Shown one piece after another: positions 1-6,177 of a stretch of 7,015 bases of DNA (position 1 is its first letter; each line of letters opens with the position of its first letter). Below the pieces are notes generated by a model. It worked only from the letters and a program-made list of their open reading frames with translations, ran no database searches and was not told the origin of the DNA. The translations under genes and the position numbers were made by a program. The stretch is from a bacterium (GTDB taxonomy: Bacteria > Fidelibacterota > Marinisomatia > Marinisomatales > JAHJCW01). The DNA lies in NCBI GenBank assembly GCA_018812885.1, contig JAHJCW010000082.1, positions 1 through 7,015 of the forward strand, written 5' to 3'.

Positions 1-345
1 ATGTTCCTTTTGGCTAATTGTTCTAAGTGATAATGCAGCGAAGAATGATGCGATTTTAACGTATTCGTCATCATTGATTGGTAAATGGTTATTTATTTTT
101 TTTCTAAGTATCGATATAAAATCACTTTCAACCTTCTGTAATAATTTCTCTATTCCATAATCTTTTTCACCGCTTTTTAATTCAATAGTATAAAAATCCT
201 TTGCAACAAGAATATTTTTAGGTGATTTCTTTTGTGGGGTATTTGTTTCCCTATTAAATATCCATAAATATGGTTCTAGTTTCTCTGGACAATTCGGATC
301 TGTAAAAGACGATAAATAACATTTTGGTATTGTATGCTGTTTCAT
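1..345 (-). CDS. DUF4238 family protein, N-terminal part (runs off left edge)
   Basis: The frame is open from an ATG at 345 to the window edge, giving 115 residues with no stop. The protein starts 'MKQHTIPKCYLSSFTDP', followed by 'YLWIFNRET' (about residues 26-34) and 'NILVAKDFYTIE' (about 44-55). This is the layout of the DUF4238 N-terminus: a His-x-x-Pro-x-x-Tyr-Leu-x-x-Phe opening, a Trp-containing strand, then a Phe-Tyr segment before a helical region. The biochemical function of this family is unknown, and I assign none. No signal peptide or membrane segment is visible, so the protein is probably cytosolic. The start is clear because the family motif begins at residue 4, but the upstream ribosome site is weak. 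One sampled line (121-180) is 28% G+C, below the neighbouring glycosidase gene. It is divergent from the secreted-protein remnant that begins within about 20-80 bases of its start, so its arrival may have truncated that gene. Family call fairly confident; the C-terminal part is not visible. Confidence 0.8.
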   Translation of the reverse strand, partial: MKQHTIPKCYLSSFTDPNCPEKLEPYLWIFNRETNTPQKKSPKNILVAKDFYTIELKSGEKDYGIEKLLQKVESDFISILRKKINNHLPINDDEYVKIASFFAALSLRTISQKEH

Positions 346-362
346 TGTAAAAAGTTACCTAG

Positions 363-573
363 AGATTACTATCAACTAATAACAGAAACTCTCTTTTTGG
401 AGCTGATACGAGCCGAATAGATGCTAGTTAGCCAATCTATGGTGGCAGGTAAATATGAAGTAGTATGGAATGGAAAAGATGATCACGGTCAATCAGTTTG
501 TGGAGGTATCTATTTATACGAACTACAAGCAGGAGATTTTACACAAACAAGAAAAATGGTTTTATTGAAATAA
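363..573 (+). pseudogene. Remnant of a secreted protein: C-terminal sorting/FlgD-like tail only
   Basis: From 421 to the TAA at 571-573 the plus strand encodes 50 residues. They include 'GKYEVVWNGKDDHG', 'GGIYLYELQAGDF' and the end 'TRKMVLLK'. This matches the last strands of the FlgD-like/type IX secretion (T9SS type A) sorting domain and resembles the end of the adjacent glycosidase ('GVYIYQLQAGDY...KKMLLMK'). The upstream half of the domain, including any 'NYPNPFNP' motif, is absent. The same frame is closed by TAG at 418-420. In another frame, roughly 363-417, the weak string 'SLFGADTSRI' could be a frameshifted echo of the usual 'NLLGxEV' strand. There is no convincing ribosome site before the ATG at 421. 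I read this as the 3' end of a gene whose 5' part was lost, perhaps when the DUF4238 gene arrived. The tail homology is clear; the exact left boundary is not. Confidence 0.7.
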
Positions 574-587
574 ATATAATTATTTCA
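566..587. repeat. Palindrome formed by two convergent stop codons
   Basis: TGAAATAA (566-573) and TTATTTCA (580-587) are perfect 8-base arms around the loop ATATAA. Each arm is the last codons plus the stop of one of the two convergent sorting-tail genes, so the symmetry follows from both proteins ending in hydrophobic-Lys-stop. The stem is nearly all A/T and would be a weak terminator at best. No better terminator is visible between the two stops. Confidence 0.6.
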
Positions 588-2556
588 TCAGCAACATCTT
601 TTTGGTCTGAACATAATCCCCGGCTTGTAACTGATAAATGTAAACACCTGCGCTTACAAAGTTACCATCACCATCAACACCGTTCCATTGGACTGAATGC
701 TTACCTGACGGTCGAACAGATGATAATAGTTGATTTATCTCTTCCCCAAGCAGATTATAGATCGTGATTTTTACCTGCGCCTCTTCCGGAAGTGTATAAT
801 TTATAGTAGTTAATGGATTGAATGGATTTGGATAATTCTGCGCAAGCTCGAAAGATAACGGTATGGATGATAGTAGTGGCGATTTCACATTGACAAAATA
901 ATCTCCTTCTAAAAAGATTGGCTGGTAGCCCAATTGAATGGTTAGAGTATCGTTATCCGTAAAAATCATCTCTACGTCAGGCTCGGTGTTCACTGCGTCT
1001 GTAATGATATGGGTCAGAGTGAGCTGCTCCACTCCGTTTTTGACTTTAAGAGTGACGGTCTCGCCGGTAGGTTTACGATAATCAAGATTCTGAGGGGCTT
1101 CGCCGGTTTCACTCCAAAGGACGTAAACTGGCCCGCGACCCTGACGGTCAAATTCATAAACTCGTGTGCGCGGATCGTTGCTCACATAGATTTCAGTGGC
1201 AGTGGTAAAATCATGCAGCTTTTCAACCAGCAATTTATAGGTGTAGTATCCTGGTTTCTCATAGAAATTTTCATTCAGGGTTCCCATTATACCTAACTTA
1301 TCGGTTAGAAAATCCGCTATTCCAGAGATACTGGCCCGTTCCGCCCCTTCACCAAAAACCGAGGCAAAGGCTTTAACGATGGTTCGTGCATGTCTGGCGT
1401 AATACCAATCCCTAATCGGTTGGTTGTTAAATAACATACCATTTATCAAAACGGCATAGCTTGGCACCAATGAATTTGGGAAATCTCCTTCAATAACCTT
1501 GCCTCCACCCGTGAAGAGTGTGTTGCCCGGTGGATCGTTAATGAGTAATATATTACACCACATGTCATCAATATAGATCGGTTTGTCGCCAGCATAAGTT
1601 TTGATGAATGTGAAGGTCTGATCGATCTCGCGCCAGGGCATGTGAGGATGCCAGCCAATGTAATCGCACTCAATGCCATCGCTGTCATCACCAAAGCTCA
1701 AAAGCATCTGTTTGAGTCGATTATAACTTTGGATGTATGGAACATTGTGATTATTTTGACCGTTCAAGCGCGCTTGTACTATTGGACCGTCGATCTGGGG
1801 CCAATCGGGGAAATCGCTGTACAAGTCCCAAAATATGCCACCACTGCTGACGAGCTTGGTGTTGCCGGTTGGATCGGCGTCGTGGATTGCCTGATAAACA
1901 ATACGGTGTGTGCGCAATAAATTTTCAATACTGTCAGTCCAAAAGTGCATGATCGCTTCATCACCATAGCCCCCAACAGAGGGTGGTGGTGAGGCGCCTA
2001 TAAACTCGATCTCACCGGTCATCAGGTAACGTTGAACCGGAATGATGAGATCATCACTTGCGTCGTTTGGTGTATCATAACCCATATCCTGAAAGCCATC
2101 ACCATCGTAACGTTCAACCAAGGCATAGATAAAATTGTACAAATCGTCTTCATGATCAGAATCCGGTGCGCAATCACCTATATAGTAACAATCCGGATTA
2201 TTCACTGAAGCCCATGGTGCATTAATGCGCAGATTCCACAGTTTGGAAAAACCATATTTTTGTAAGAGTTGAATTACTTTATCAGTTTGCGTAAAATCGA
2301 TTGGTGCACCAGAACTAAGCTGTAGTCCTTTCCAACCGCTACTGATTGCAGGAAAGTTAATGTCTCCACCGGTTTGCTGTGACTCCACTATGATTTCCAA
2401 TTTTGTGAGTAAAGTCTCTTTCTGTTCAGTCGTCATATATCCAATGAGATGCGCCCAAGTATCTTCAAACCCAAAGCGCCAATCAACTTGGGCAAGTGTC
2501 AAGGATGATGAAAAGAGGATAAGGAACACAAATTTTAATTTAATGAGTGTTTTCAT
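580..2556 (-). CDS. Secreted glycoside hydrolase-like (TIM-barrel) protein with C-terminal sorting domain
   Basis: 658 residues. Residues 1-22 form a signal peptide (Lys-rich start, hydrophobic core, 'TLAQ' cleavage site). Residues of about 25-450 look like a retaining-glycosidase (beta/alpha)8 barrel. 'YLMTGEIEFIG' (177-187) resembles the strand-4 acid/base segment, with E182 or E184 as candidate. 'YIGWHPHMPW' (299-308) resembles a His-bearing later strand. 'KPIYIDDMW' (325-333) sits where the nucleophile strand is expected but carries D330/D331 rather than Glu. Residues 460-551 look like the beta-sandwich that often follows such barrels ('GPVYVLWSE', 'YQPIFLEGD'). Residues 570-658 are an 'LAQNYPNPFNP' linker plus FlgD-like sorting tail, implying export and possibly surface attachment. 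The start is supported by AAAGGA 8-11 bases upstream and by the signal peptide. The substrate and GH family are not recognisable by eye. It overlaps the SBBP-like frame by ATGA. It could be a non-catalytic barrel if the Asp change matters. Confidence 0.72.
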   Translation of the reverse strand: MKTLIKLKFVFLILFSSSLTLAQVDWRFGFEDTWAHLIGYMTTEQKETLLTKLEIIVESQQTGGDINFPAISSGWKGLQLSSGAPIDFTQTDKVIQLLQKYGFSKLWNLRINAPWASVNNPDCYYIGDCAPDSDHEDDLYNFIYALVERYDGDGFQDMGYDTPNDASDDLIIPVQRYLMTGEIEFIGASPPPSVGGYGDEAIMHFWTDSIENLLRTHRIVYQAIHDADPTGNTKLVSSGGIFWDLYSDFPDWPQIDGPIVQARLNGQNNHNVPYIQSYNRLKQMLLSFGDDSDGIECDYIGWHPHMPWREIDQTFTFIKTYAGDKPIYIDDMWCNILLINDPPGNTLFTGGGKVIEGDFPNSLVPSYAVLINGMLFNNQPIRDWYYARHARTIVKAFASVFGEGAERASISGIADFLTDKLGIMGTLNENFYEKPGYYTYKLLVEKLHDFTTATEIYVSNDPRTRVYEFDRQGRGPVYVLWSETGEAPQNLDYRKPTGETVTLKVKNGVEQLTLTHIITDAVNTEPDVEMIFTDNDTLTIQLGYQPIFLEGDYFVNVKSPLLSSIPLSFELAQNYPNPFNPLTTINYTLPEEAQVKITIYNLLGEEINQLLSSVRPSGKHSVQWNGVDGDGNFVSAGVYIYQLQAGDYVQTKKMLLMK

Positions 2557-2900
2557 ATAATTATTCCTTTCATGGTATTTCCTGGAGTTATTCCATTTTT
2601 CAGGATAACGCCGCTGTTAATTATTATAGCTGACGTTAGCCAAATCTTGTTGCTAGCATCATCCAATTTGTACGTTACAACGTCAAAATACGCATTAAGC
2701 CCTCGTCGATATTGACTGGTCGCCCAATAGCGACACCCCTCTTCATCCGTATCAATACCCCGCGCTTCAGCATCACCGTTAGATATTTGGCTAGTATATT
2801 TAATCCACCATTCAGGTTGAAGTACACCAATCTGATAAACAACATTGAAGTATTGAAACGTGATAATAATTCTTGTGAAACAAGCATATATTTTTTTCAC
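2553..2900 (-). CDS. Short SBBP-propeller-like protein, probably a truncated remnant
   Basis: 115 residues from a GTG at 2900. That start is chosen because a perfect AGGAGG lies 7 bases upstream and the product then begins 'MKKIYACF', like a signal peptide. An ATG further up (2996) lacks these signs. Residues 30-90 resemble one beta-propeller unit of the SBBP type common in secreted FCB proteins: a Trp strand ('EWWIKYTS'), 'NGDAEARGIDTDEEG', 'YFDVVTYKLD', then a closing 'NKIWLTS'. Expected glycines in the 'NVYVTGYS' strand are replaced (here 'CRYWATSQY'), and an Arg interrupts the hydrophobic leader. After one unit the frame loses similarity and ends after 25 more residues, with its TGA overlapping the glycosidase ATG. 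Full SBBP proteins carry many units, so this is probably a decayed N-terminal stub. Its upstream signals could still serve the glycosidase through translational coupling. The SBBP likeness is by eye only. Confidence 0.5.
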   Translation of the reverse strand: MKKIYACFTRIIITFQYFNVVYQIGVLQPEWWIKYTSQISNGDAEARGIDTDEEGCRYWATSQYRRGLNAYFDVVTYKLDDASNKIWLTSAIIINSGVILKNGITPGNTMKGIII

Positions 2901-2907
2901 TCCCTTC

Positions 2908-2913
2908 CCTCCT
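2908..2913 (-). promoter_or_regulatory. Strong Shine-Dalgarno site for the SBBP-like frame
   Basis: The minus strand reads AGGAGG, then 7 bases, then GTG (2900-2898). This is one of the two best ribosome sites in the window and decides the GTG start. Because the next gene overlaps by ATGA, this site may also feed ribosomes to the glycosidase. Confidence 0.65.
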
Positions 2914-3196
2914 AAATATTTGTTGAAAACGGAGTAATTCACCTGGGCTATAAAATAGAATAAGTCACCAATGTTTAAGTTTAATACTAGGCACAATTTT
3001 TTACAAGATTAAATTATATATAGATAATCAATAACTAAATCACTTTTTCACACAAAAGGTAATTTTCTCAACGATTTTTTTAACTTTTTTAAACAGCATT
3101 AATCGTACAATTTATAAGCCCGATGACGTGTTAACAATATCATCAATTACAGATTAGTGTATCAATAGTGTAAGGAGACCAGCCAATATTAAAAGA
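2914..3196. other. AT-rich non-coding gap
   Basis: No convincing coding frame on either strand. The stretch is very A/T-rich with T-runs around 3075-3095. On the minus strand a TATAAT hexamer (3013-3018) lies about 110 bases before the GTG of the SBBP-like frame and could be part of its promoter, but no good -35 element stands at the right distance. The rest shows no repeats or RNA structure that I can support. Confidence 0.4.
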
Positions 3197-3227
3197 AAAG
3201 AGCCACTTCTTTATGAAGTGGCTCTTT
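3197..3227 (-). terminator. Rho-independent terminator after the sulfotransferase gene
   Basis: The arms 3197-3209 and 3215-3227 pair perfectly over 13 bases (core GAGCCACTTC/GAAGTGGCTC) with a 5-base loop. On the minus strand the hairpin runs into TTTTCTTTTAAT, a good U-tract. It starts about 50 bases after the sulfotransferase stop. On the plus strand the run after the stem is shorter, so leftward termination is the main reading. Confidence 0.85.
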
Positions 3228-3275
3228 CATATTCATAATTATTTGTTTATATGCCGTATACAACTATTTATTGCG

Positions 3276-4394
3276 CTATTCAAGTTTTTTATATCCATAA
3301 TCTTCTCGCATTTTATCCCAATGTTCATTCACTCTTTGGATAACATCACCATCGGTATTATGCACATTGGGCTTATATTCGCGTTTTTGGGATTCGGCAT
3401 AAGCAATGATATCCTTTTTATATTTTTCCCACCCGTTTATATTCAGTTTTTTATAAATATTTTTAAGATAATCCACTGGATTCTGGATAAAATCTTCATA
3501 TTTGCAGTGAACAATTCTATTTTCAGGAATAAGCTGCAAATCTTGTTCCAAACGTTCGTAAAGTAACTTATAGTTATCAAGAATATCTTGCTTCATTTTT
3601 TCTTTATCCCAAGTTTGGAGCGTGTAAATTGCAAAGACTTCATCGAAAAATTTCACTGTGCTTGAGTAAACTTTATATGGATTCCGGTAGGTATGAATAA
3701 ATTTTGCATTAGGATACATTTCTAAAATATCGGGTATTCTATAACTTGTTGAGGGATTTTTTAAAAATAATTGTTTTCCACGATGCCCGAGTGTCAATAG
3801 CTGGGTCATATAGTAGAAAGCCTTTTTCCATTTCTTACGATGTTTTGGCATACCTTCAAAAGTTAAAAATTTAGAGTATTGATCAAAATTCCGAGGAAAG
3901 ATGAAACCGGTATAATAACCGTAACGAGTAAATGTTCCTATGGTGTACTCATCTTCTGTAGGTTCATCGGCCCCCATTATTACATTATCCATAGGACGAA
4001 CTTCCGGTAAGGACGATTCAATTAACCATCTAGTAAATTTTGGAAATGCTAAATAAAATAATGGCGCGTAGCCTTCGATATTAGAAACATATCCTTTGGA
4101 TTTGTCATGTGCCATTAAGGTCATCAAATAAGTTGTTCCGGTTCGGTAATGGCCAATAATAAATATCGGGTCTTCAGTTATTTTTGTGTTCTTTATTTTA
4201 CCGTGAAATCTAATTTTTTGGATAATTCGCAAAGGAACTGTAATTGAGCTCAATACAATTGCATATAAAAAACGCAATAAATATTTTGGATGAATCCTAA
4301 ATTTATTATCCCAAAGAACGCGAAATATATTTAGTAATGAATAACCTGCTAGTGGTTCTTCGTTGACTATTAGCCAAGTTTTATCTTTTTTCAT
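3276..4394 (-). CDS. Sulfotransferase family protein (PAPS-dependent type)
   Basis: 372 residues, a normal length for bacterial members of the Sulfotransfer_3-type family, which move a sulfuryl group from PAPS to a hydroxyl or amine acceptor. 'DPIFIIGHYRTGTTYL' (75-90) is the 5'-phosphosulfate-binding loop, with R84, T85, G86, T87 and T88. 'LFLKNPSTSYR' (209-219) follows. 'PNAKFIHTYRNPYKVYSS' (228-245) is the 3'-phosphate-binding segment, with R237 and S244/S245. 'IVHCKYEDFIQNP' (294-306) is the usual late strand and loop. A hydrophobic stretch at about 41-57 may be a membrane-associated or buried helix; no cleavable signal peptide is seen. The acceptor cannot be told from the sequence. It lies 54 bases downstream of the MFS gene on the same strand with no clear terminator between them, so they probably share a transcript that ends at the hairpin below 3227. 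The ribosome site is weak (AAAGAA). A sampled line (3721-3780) is 25% G+C, much lower than the MFS gene. Confidence 0.88.
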   Translation of the reverse strand: MKKDKTWLIVNEEPLAGYSLLNIFRVLWDNKFRIHPKYLLRFLYAIVLSSITVPLRIIQKIRFHGKIKNTKITEDPIFIIGHYRTGTTYLMTLMAHDKSKGYVSNIEGYAPLFYLAFPKFTRWLIESSLPEVRPMDNVIMGADEPTEDEYTIGTFTRYGYYTGFIFPRNFDQYSKFLTFEGMPKHRKKWKKAFYYMTQLLTLGHRGKQLFLKNPSTSYRIPDILEMYPNAKFIHTYRNPYKVYSSTVKFFDEVFAIYTLQTWDKEKMKQDILDNYKLLYERLEQDLQLIPENRIVHCKYEDFIQNPVDYLKNIYKKLNINGWEKYKKDIIAYAESQKREYKPNVHNTDGDVIQRVNEHWDKMREDYGYKKLE

Positions 4395-4448
4395 ATTATA
4401 ATTAATTCTTTATTAAAACAGGTTCAATTAATTTCACTTGAAATCGTT

Positions 4449-5666
4449 TCAATCCAAGAAATTGGTAGCTTCTTTAAGTTTAGCACAAAGAACTAAACTT
4501 AGAATCATTAGAAAGATAAGTACAATCAGCGTTGATGTCATAGATCCGGTTTCTACGGATTTAAAAGTATCCATTCCAAAGATAAAAGCAATACCGGAGA
4601 TTTGACCCATTAGTAAAAGCATTCCATTTGATGTCCCTTCTGCTGTTGGATAGGTAATTTCTGCTCCATACTGGAATCCAACCGGACCAGCACTAAGAAG
4701 GAAGAAACCAAAGACAAAAGCTGAGACAAGCAGTAACCAGTAGCTTGTGGCAAAGGTAATACCGACAAGTCCCATGGTAGCTCCTATCACAGCCAATAAC
4801 AAAAATGGCGTTCTTTTGCGATAATGATCAGAGAGCAATGGAATTATTACTGCCCCAATAATACCACCCACTATCATTAGTCCCCCAGTGTTGCCAGCTT
4901 GAATAATAGAAAAACCTCTCGGCCTGACGATATCTTCAATCCAAGTTGTCACCGCATTGAACACTCCCAAACCCACAAAGAATATAACCATTAGAATAAT
5001 AAAATTCCGCATTCGTAGGGCTTCCTTAAGACCGTCAAAAACTAAGGATCTCTCTTCCTGATCAGGTGGACAAGGCGGCGTTGGAGGACGCTCTTTAACA
5101 AGTACAAAAAAGACGACTACGGCGATCACGGAAACGATCCCGTATGTCAAAAGCATACCGCTAATCTGAGATTGGATTGTAAGGTAAGGTGTTAGCACCA
5201 ATGCCACAGCGATGCCAAGGTACATGGATAGTGACCCAAGTCCTGTAGCGGTAGCTCGTTCCTGGATAGGAAACCAGCGAGCTGCTACGGTAGTTACAGC
5301 ATTGAGAATGAATGGTTGCCCGATGGCAATCCCTATTTGTGAAATAAGCACTAAGGTGTAATCGGCTGCCAGGAGCCCCCGCAACAAGCCGAAAATACCC
5401 GTCAATGCAGCACCTATCCCCACGGCAACCCGGATACCATATTTGTCAATTATCCAAGAGGCAGGGATCGAGATAACGATATAGACGATCATAAAGCACA
5501 TGGACAGGAGACCGATGCTGAGATCCGAGACCCCATAATAGGTGGCGGCACTACCCGTGATTGGGGCAAATGTTATCCACAAGAGTTGATTGATAGCAAC
5601 GACAAACATGAACGCAAGCAGGACAACCCATCGATAGCCATATATTTTAAAGTTAGTATGTTCCAT
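4449..5666 (-). CDS. MFS transporter, FLVCR-like
   Basis: 405 residues with about twelve hydrophobic segments, the usual length for the major facilitator superfamily. The N-terminal half recalls the FLVCR branch: 'YRWVVLLAFMFVVAINQLLW' (11-30), 'YGVSDLSIGLLSM' (44-56), 'IPASWIIDKYGIRVAVGIGA' (67-86, with the motif-A-like D74-K-x-G-I-R), and 'IGQPFILNAVTTVAARWF' (115-132) followed by 'ERATATGLG' (136-144). A central Pro-rich cytoplasmic loop (192-206) joins the two six-helix halves. Animal FLVCR proteins have been linked to haem, choline and ethanolamine transport, but the substrate of bacterial relatives is not settled and I do not assign one. The start is firm, with AGGAGG 9 bases upstream and the first helix shortly after. 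It is first in a probable two-gene unit with the sulfotransferase. Its composition (28 of 60 G+C at 5281-5340) is higher than that of its partner. Confidence 0.87.
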   Translation of the reverse strand: MEHTNFKIYGYRWVVLLAFMFVVAINQLLWITFAPITGSAATYYGVSDLSIGLLSMCFMIVYIVISIPASWIIDKYGIRVAVGIGAALTGIFGLLRGLLAADYTLVLISQIGIAIGQPFILNAVTTVAARWFPIQERATATGLGSLSMYLGIAVALVLTPYLTIQSQISGMLLTYGIVSVIAVVVFFVLVKERPPTPPCPPDQEERSLVFDGLKEALRMRNFIILMVIFFVGLGVFNAVTTWIEDIVRPRGFSIIQAGNTGGLMIVGGIIGAVIIPLLSDHYRKRTPFLLLAVIGATMGLVGITFATSYWLLLVSAFVFGFFLLSAGPVGFQYGAEITYPTAEGTSNGMLLLMGQISGIAFIFGMDTFKSVETGSMTSTLIVLIFLMILSLVLCAKLKEATNFLD

Positions 5667-5675
5667 ATGATAAAA

Positions 5676-5681
5676 CCTCCT
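5676..5681 (-). promoter_or_regulatory. Shine-Dalgarno site of the MFS gene
   Basis: AGGAGG on the minus strand, 9 bases before the ATG at 5666-5664. It fixes the start of the transporter. Confidence 0.75.
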
Positions 5682-5711
5682 ATTAATAAATCCTCTTCCT
5701 CATACTTCCCT

Positions 5712-5740
5712 TCCAGCGGCTGTTTACTGATTTCGCTGGA
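5712..5740. repeat. Inverted repeat in the MFS leader
   Basis: TCCAGCG (5712-5718) and CGCTGGA (5734-5740) are perfect 7-base arms 15 bases apart, 46-74 bases before the MFS start. This is the only G/C-rich symmetry in the leader. It could be an operator or an RNA hairpin in the 5' untranslated region. Nothing identifies a ligand or a regulator. Confidence 0.4.
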
Positions 5741-5753
5741 TTACCATAACTAA

Positions 5754-5783
5754 ATAGTACTTCTAAATCTTATTACTGTTCAA
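5754..5783 (-). promoter_or_regulatory. Possible promoter of the MFS-sulfotransferase unit
   Basis: On the minus strand TTGAAC (5783-5778) and TACTAT (5759-5754) stand 18 bases apart, a loose sigma-70-like pair. It would place the inverted repeat at 5712-5740 in the leader. In such A/T-rich DNA this could be chance, and FCB promoters often differ from the E. coli consensus. Confidence 0.22.
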
Positions 5784-5945
5784 TATTTATTAAATTGTAT
5801 GAAATCCATAGAATATTAATTATTACGCATCTGCACATTCTCATCACTCAACAATGAAATGATTTTAGTTTATATTTTTTGAGTTATAACCTAATATTAA
5901 TTTTGTCAAATCAACGGTAATATTTGGCTAAACCAACCTTCCAAT

Positions 5946-5974
5946 AAAAAACCCTCCGTTGTAAATTGGGGTTT
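5946..5974 (-). terminator. Hairpin terminator just after the tRNA-like remnant
   Basis: On the minus strand AAACCC (5974-5969) pairs with GGGTTT (5954-5949) across a 14-base loop and runs into TTTTTTATT. It begins directly after the CCG end of the tRNA-like sequence, as tRNA terminators often do. The stem is short, so strength is uncertain. Confidence 0.55.
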
Positions 5975-6027
5975 CGGTGGGCGATGGCAGGCTCGAACCG
6001 ACCGCTGCCGTGGGAAGACAGTGTGAT
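5975..6027 (-). pseudogene. Broken tRNA remnant, 3' half, anticodon CCC (Gly-like)
   Basis: Read on the minus strand. Anticodon arm: CTGTC (6021-6017), loop TTCCCAC (6016-6010), GGCAG (6009-6005). The five stem pairs include one G-T, with T33 and A37 in place and anticodon CCC at 6014-6012. Then come a variable segment CGGTC (6004-6000), a T loop TTCGAGC (5997-5991) and CTGCC (5990-5986). The acceptor 3' strand ATCGCCC (5985-5979) follows, then discriminator A and CCG in place of CCA. The left half of the T stem is short by about 3 bases (only GG), and no 5' acceptor strand GGGCGAT precedes it at tRNA distance. It is therefore a non-functional 3' portion. CCC would make it glycine, but bacterial glycine tRNAs usually carry U at the discriminator, so identity is tentative. 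A terminator follows directly. Confidence 0.65.
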
Positions 6028-6050
6028 ACGAGGAAAGAATTTAATAGTAT

Positions 6051-6068
6051 GCTACAACTGTGCTACGC
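6051..6068 (-). other. D-arm-like tRNA fragment
   Basis: The minus strand reads GCGTAGCACAGTTGTAGC, close to the common tRNA start-to-D-arm text GCGTAGCTCAGTTGGTAGC with one substitution and one missing base. It lies 29 bases before the anticodon stem of the broken tRNA, where 1-4 are expected. It may be the 5' part of the same decayed tRNA split by an insertion, or a piece of another tRNA. The rest of the interval 6069-6177 shows no gene; it holds only a 9-base direct repeat (6097-6105 and 6128-6136) and a T-run near 6140. Confidence 0.35.
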
Positions 6069-6177
6069 TTTTGTCCATTACTATCCACTTGTGCCTACTT
6101 AAATTGAACATTATGTGTTTTCGACACACTTAAATTACTTTTTTTGTTTTGGTGCACGCCTTATTAAAATTTGAAAA

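Noticed and set aside
1642..1920. Plus-strand open frames inside the glycosidase gene (also near 1009-1296)
   Set aside because: They are antisense to a clearly coding gene, with no recognisable domain and no ribosome site.
2901..2996. Extension of the SBBP-like frame to the ATG at 2996
   Set aside because: The extension has no family likeness, and the strong ribosome site lies inside it, before the GTG at 2900.
3213..3566. Plus-strand 117-residue hydrophobic frame over the sulfotransferase 3' end
   Set aside because: It is antisense to conserved sulfotransferase sequence. Its Phe/Ile richness comes from reading A/T-rich codons backwards.
4438..4452. Perfect 6-base inverted repeat TTGAAA/TTTCAA over the MFS stop codon as a terminator
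   Set aside because: The stem is A/T-rich with a 3-base loop, and no U-tract follows on the minus strand.
6114..6128. TGTGT/ACACA hairpin as the terminator of the HHE gene
   Set aside because: Only 5 pairs, about 50 bases past the stop, and no T-run directly after it on the minus strand.
6097..6136. Direct repeat ACTTAAATT, two copies 31 bases apart
   Set aside because: Two short A/T-rich copies in A/T-rich DNA are easily chance, and there is no third copy or CRISPR-like spacing.
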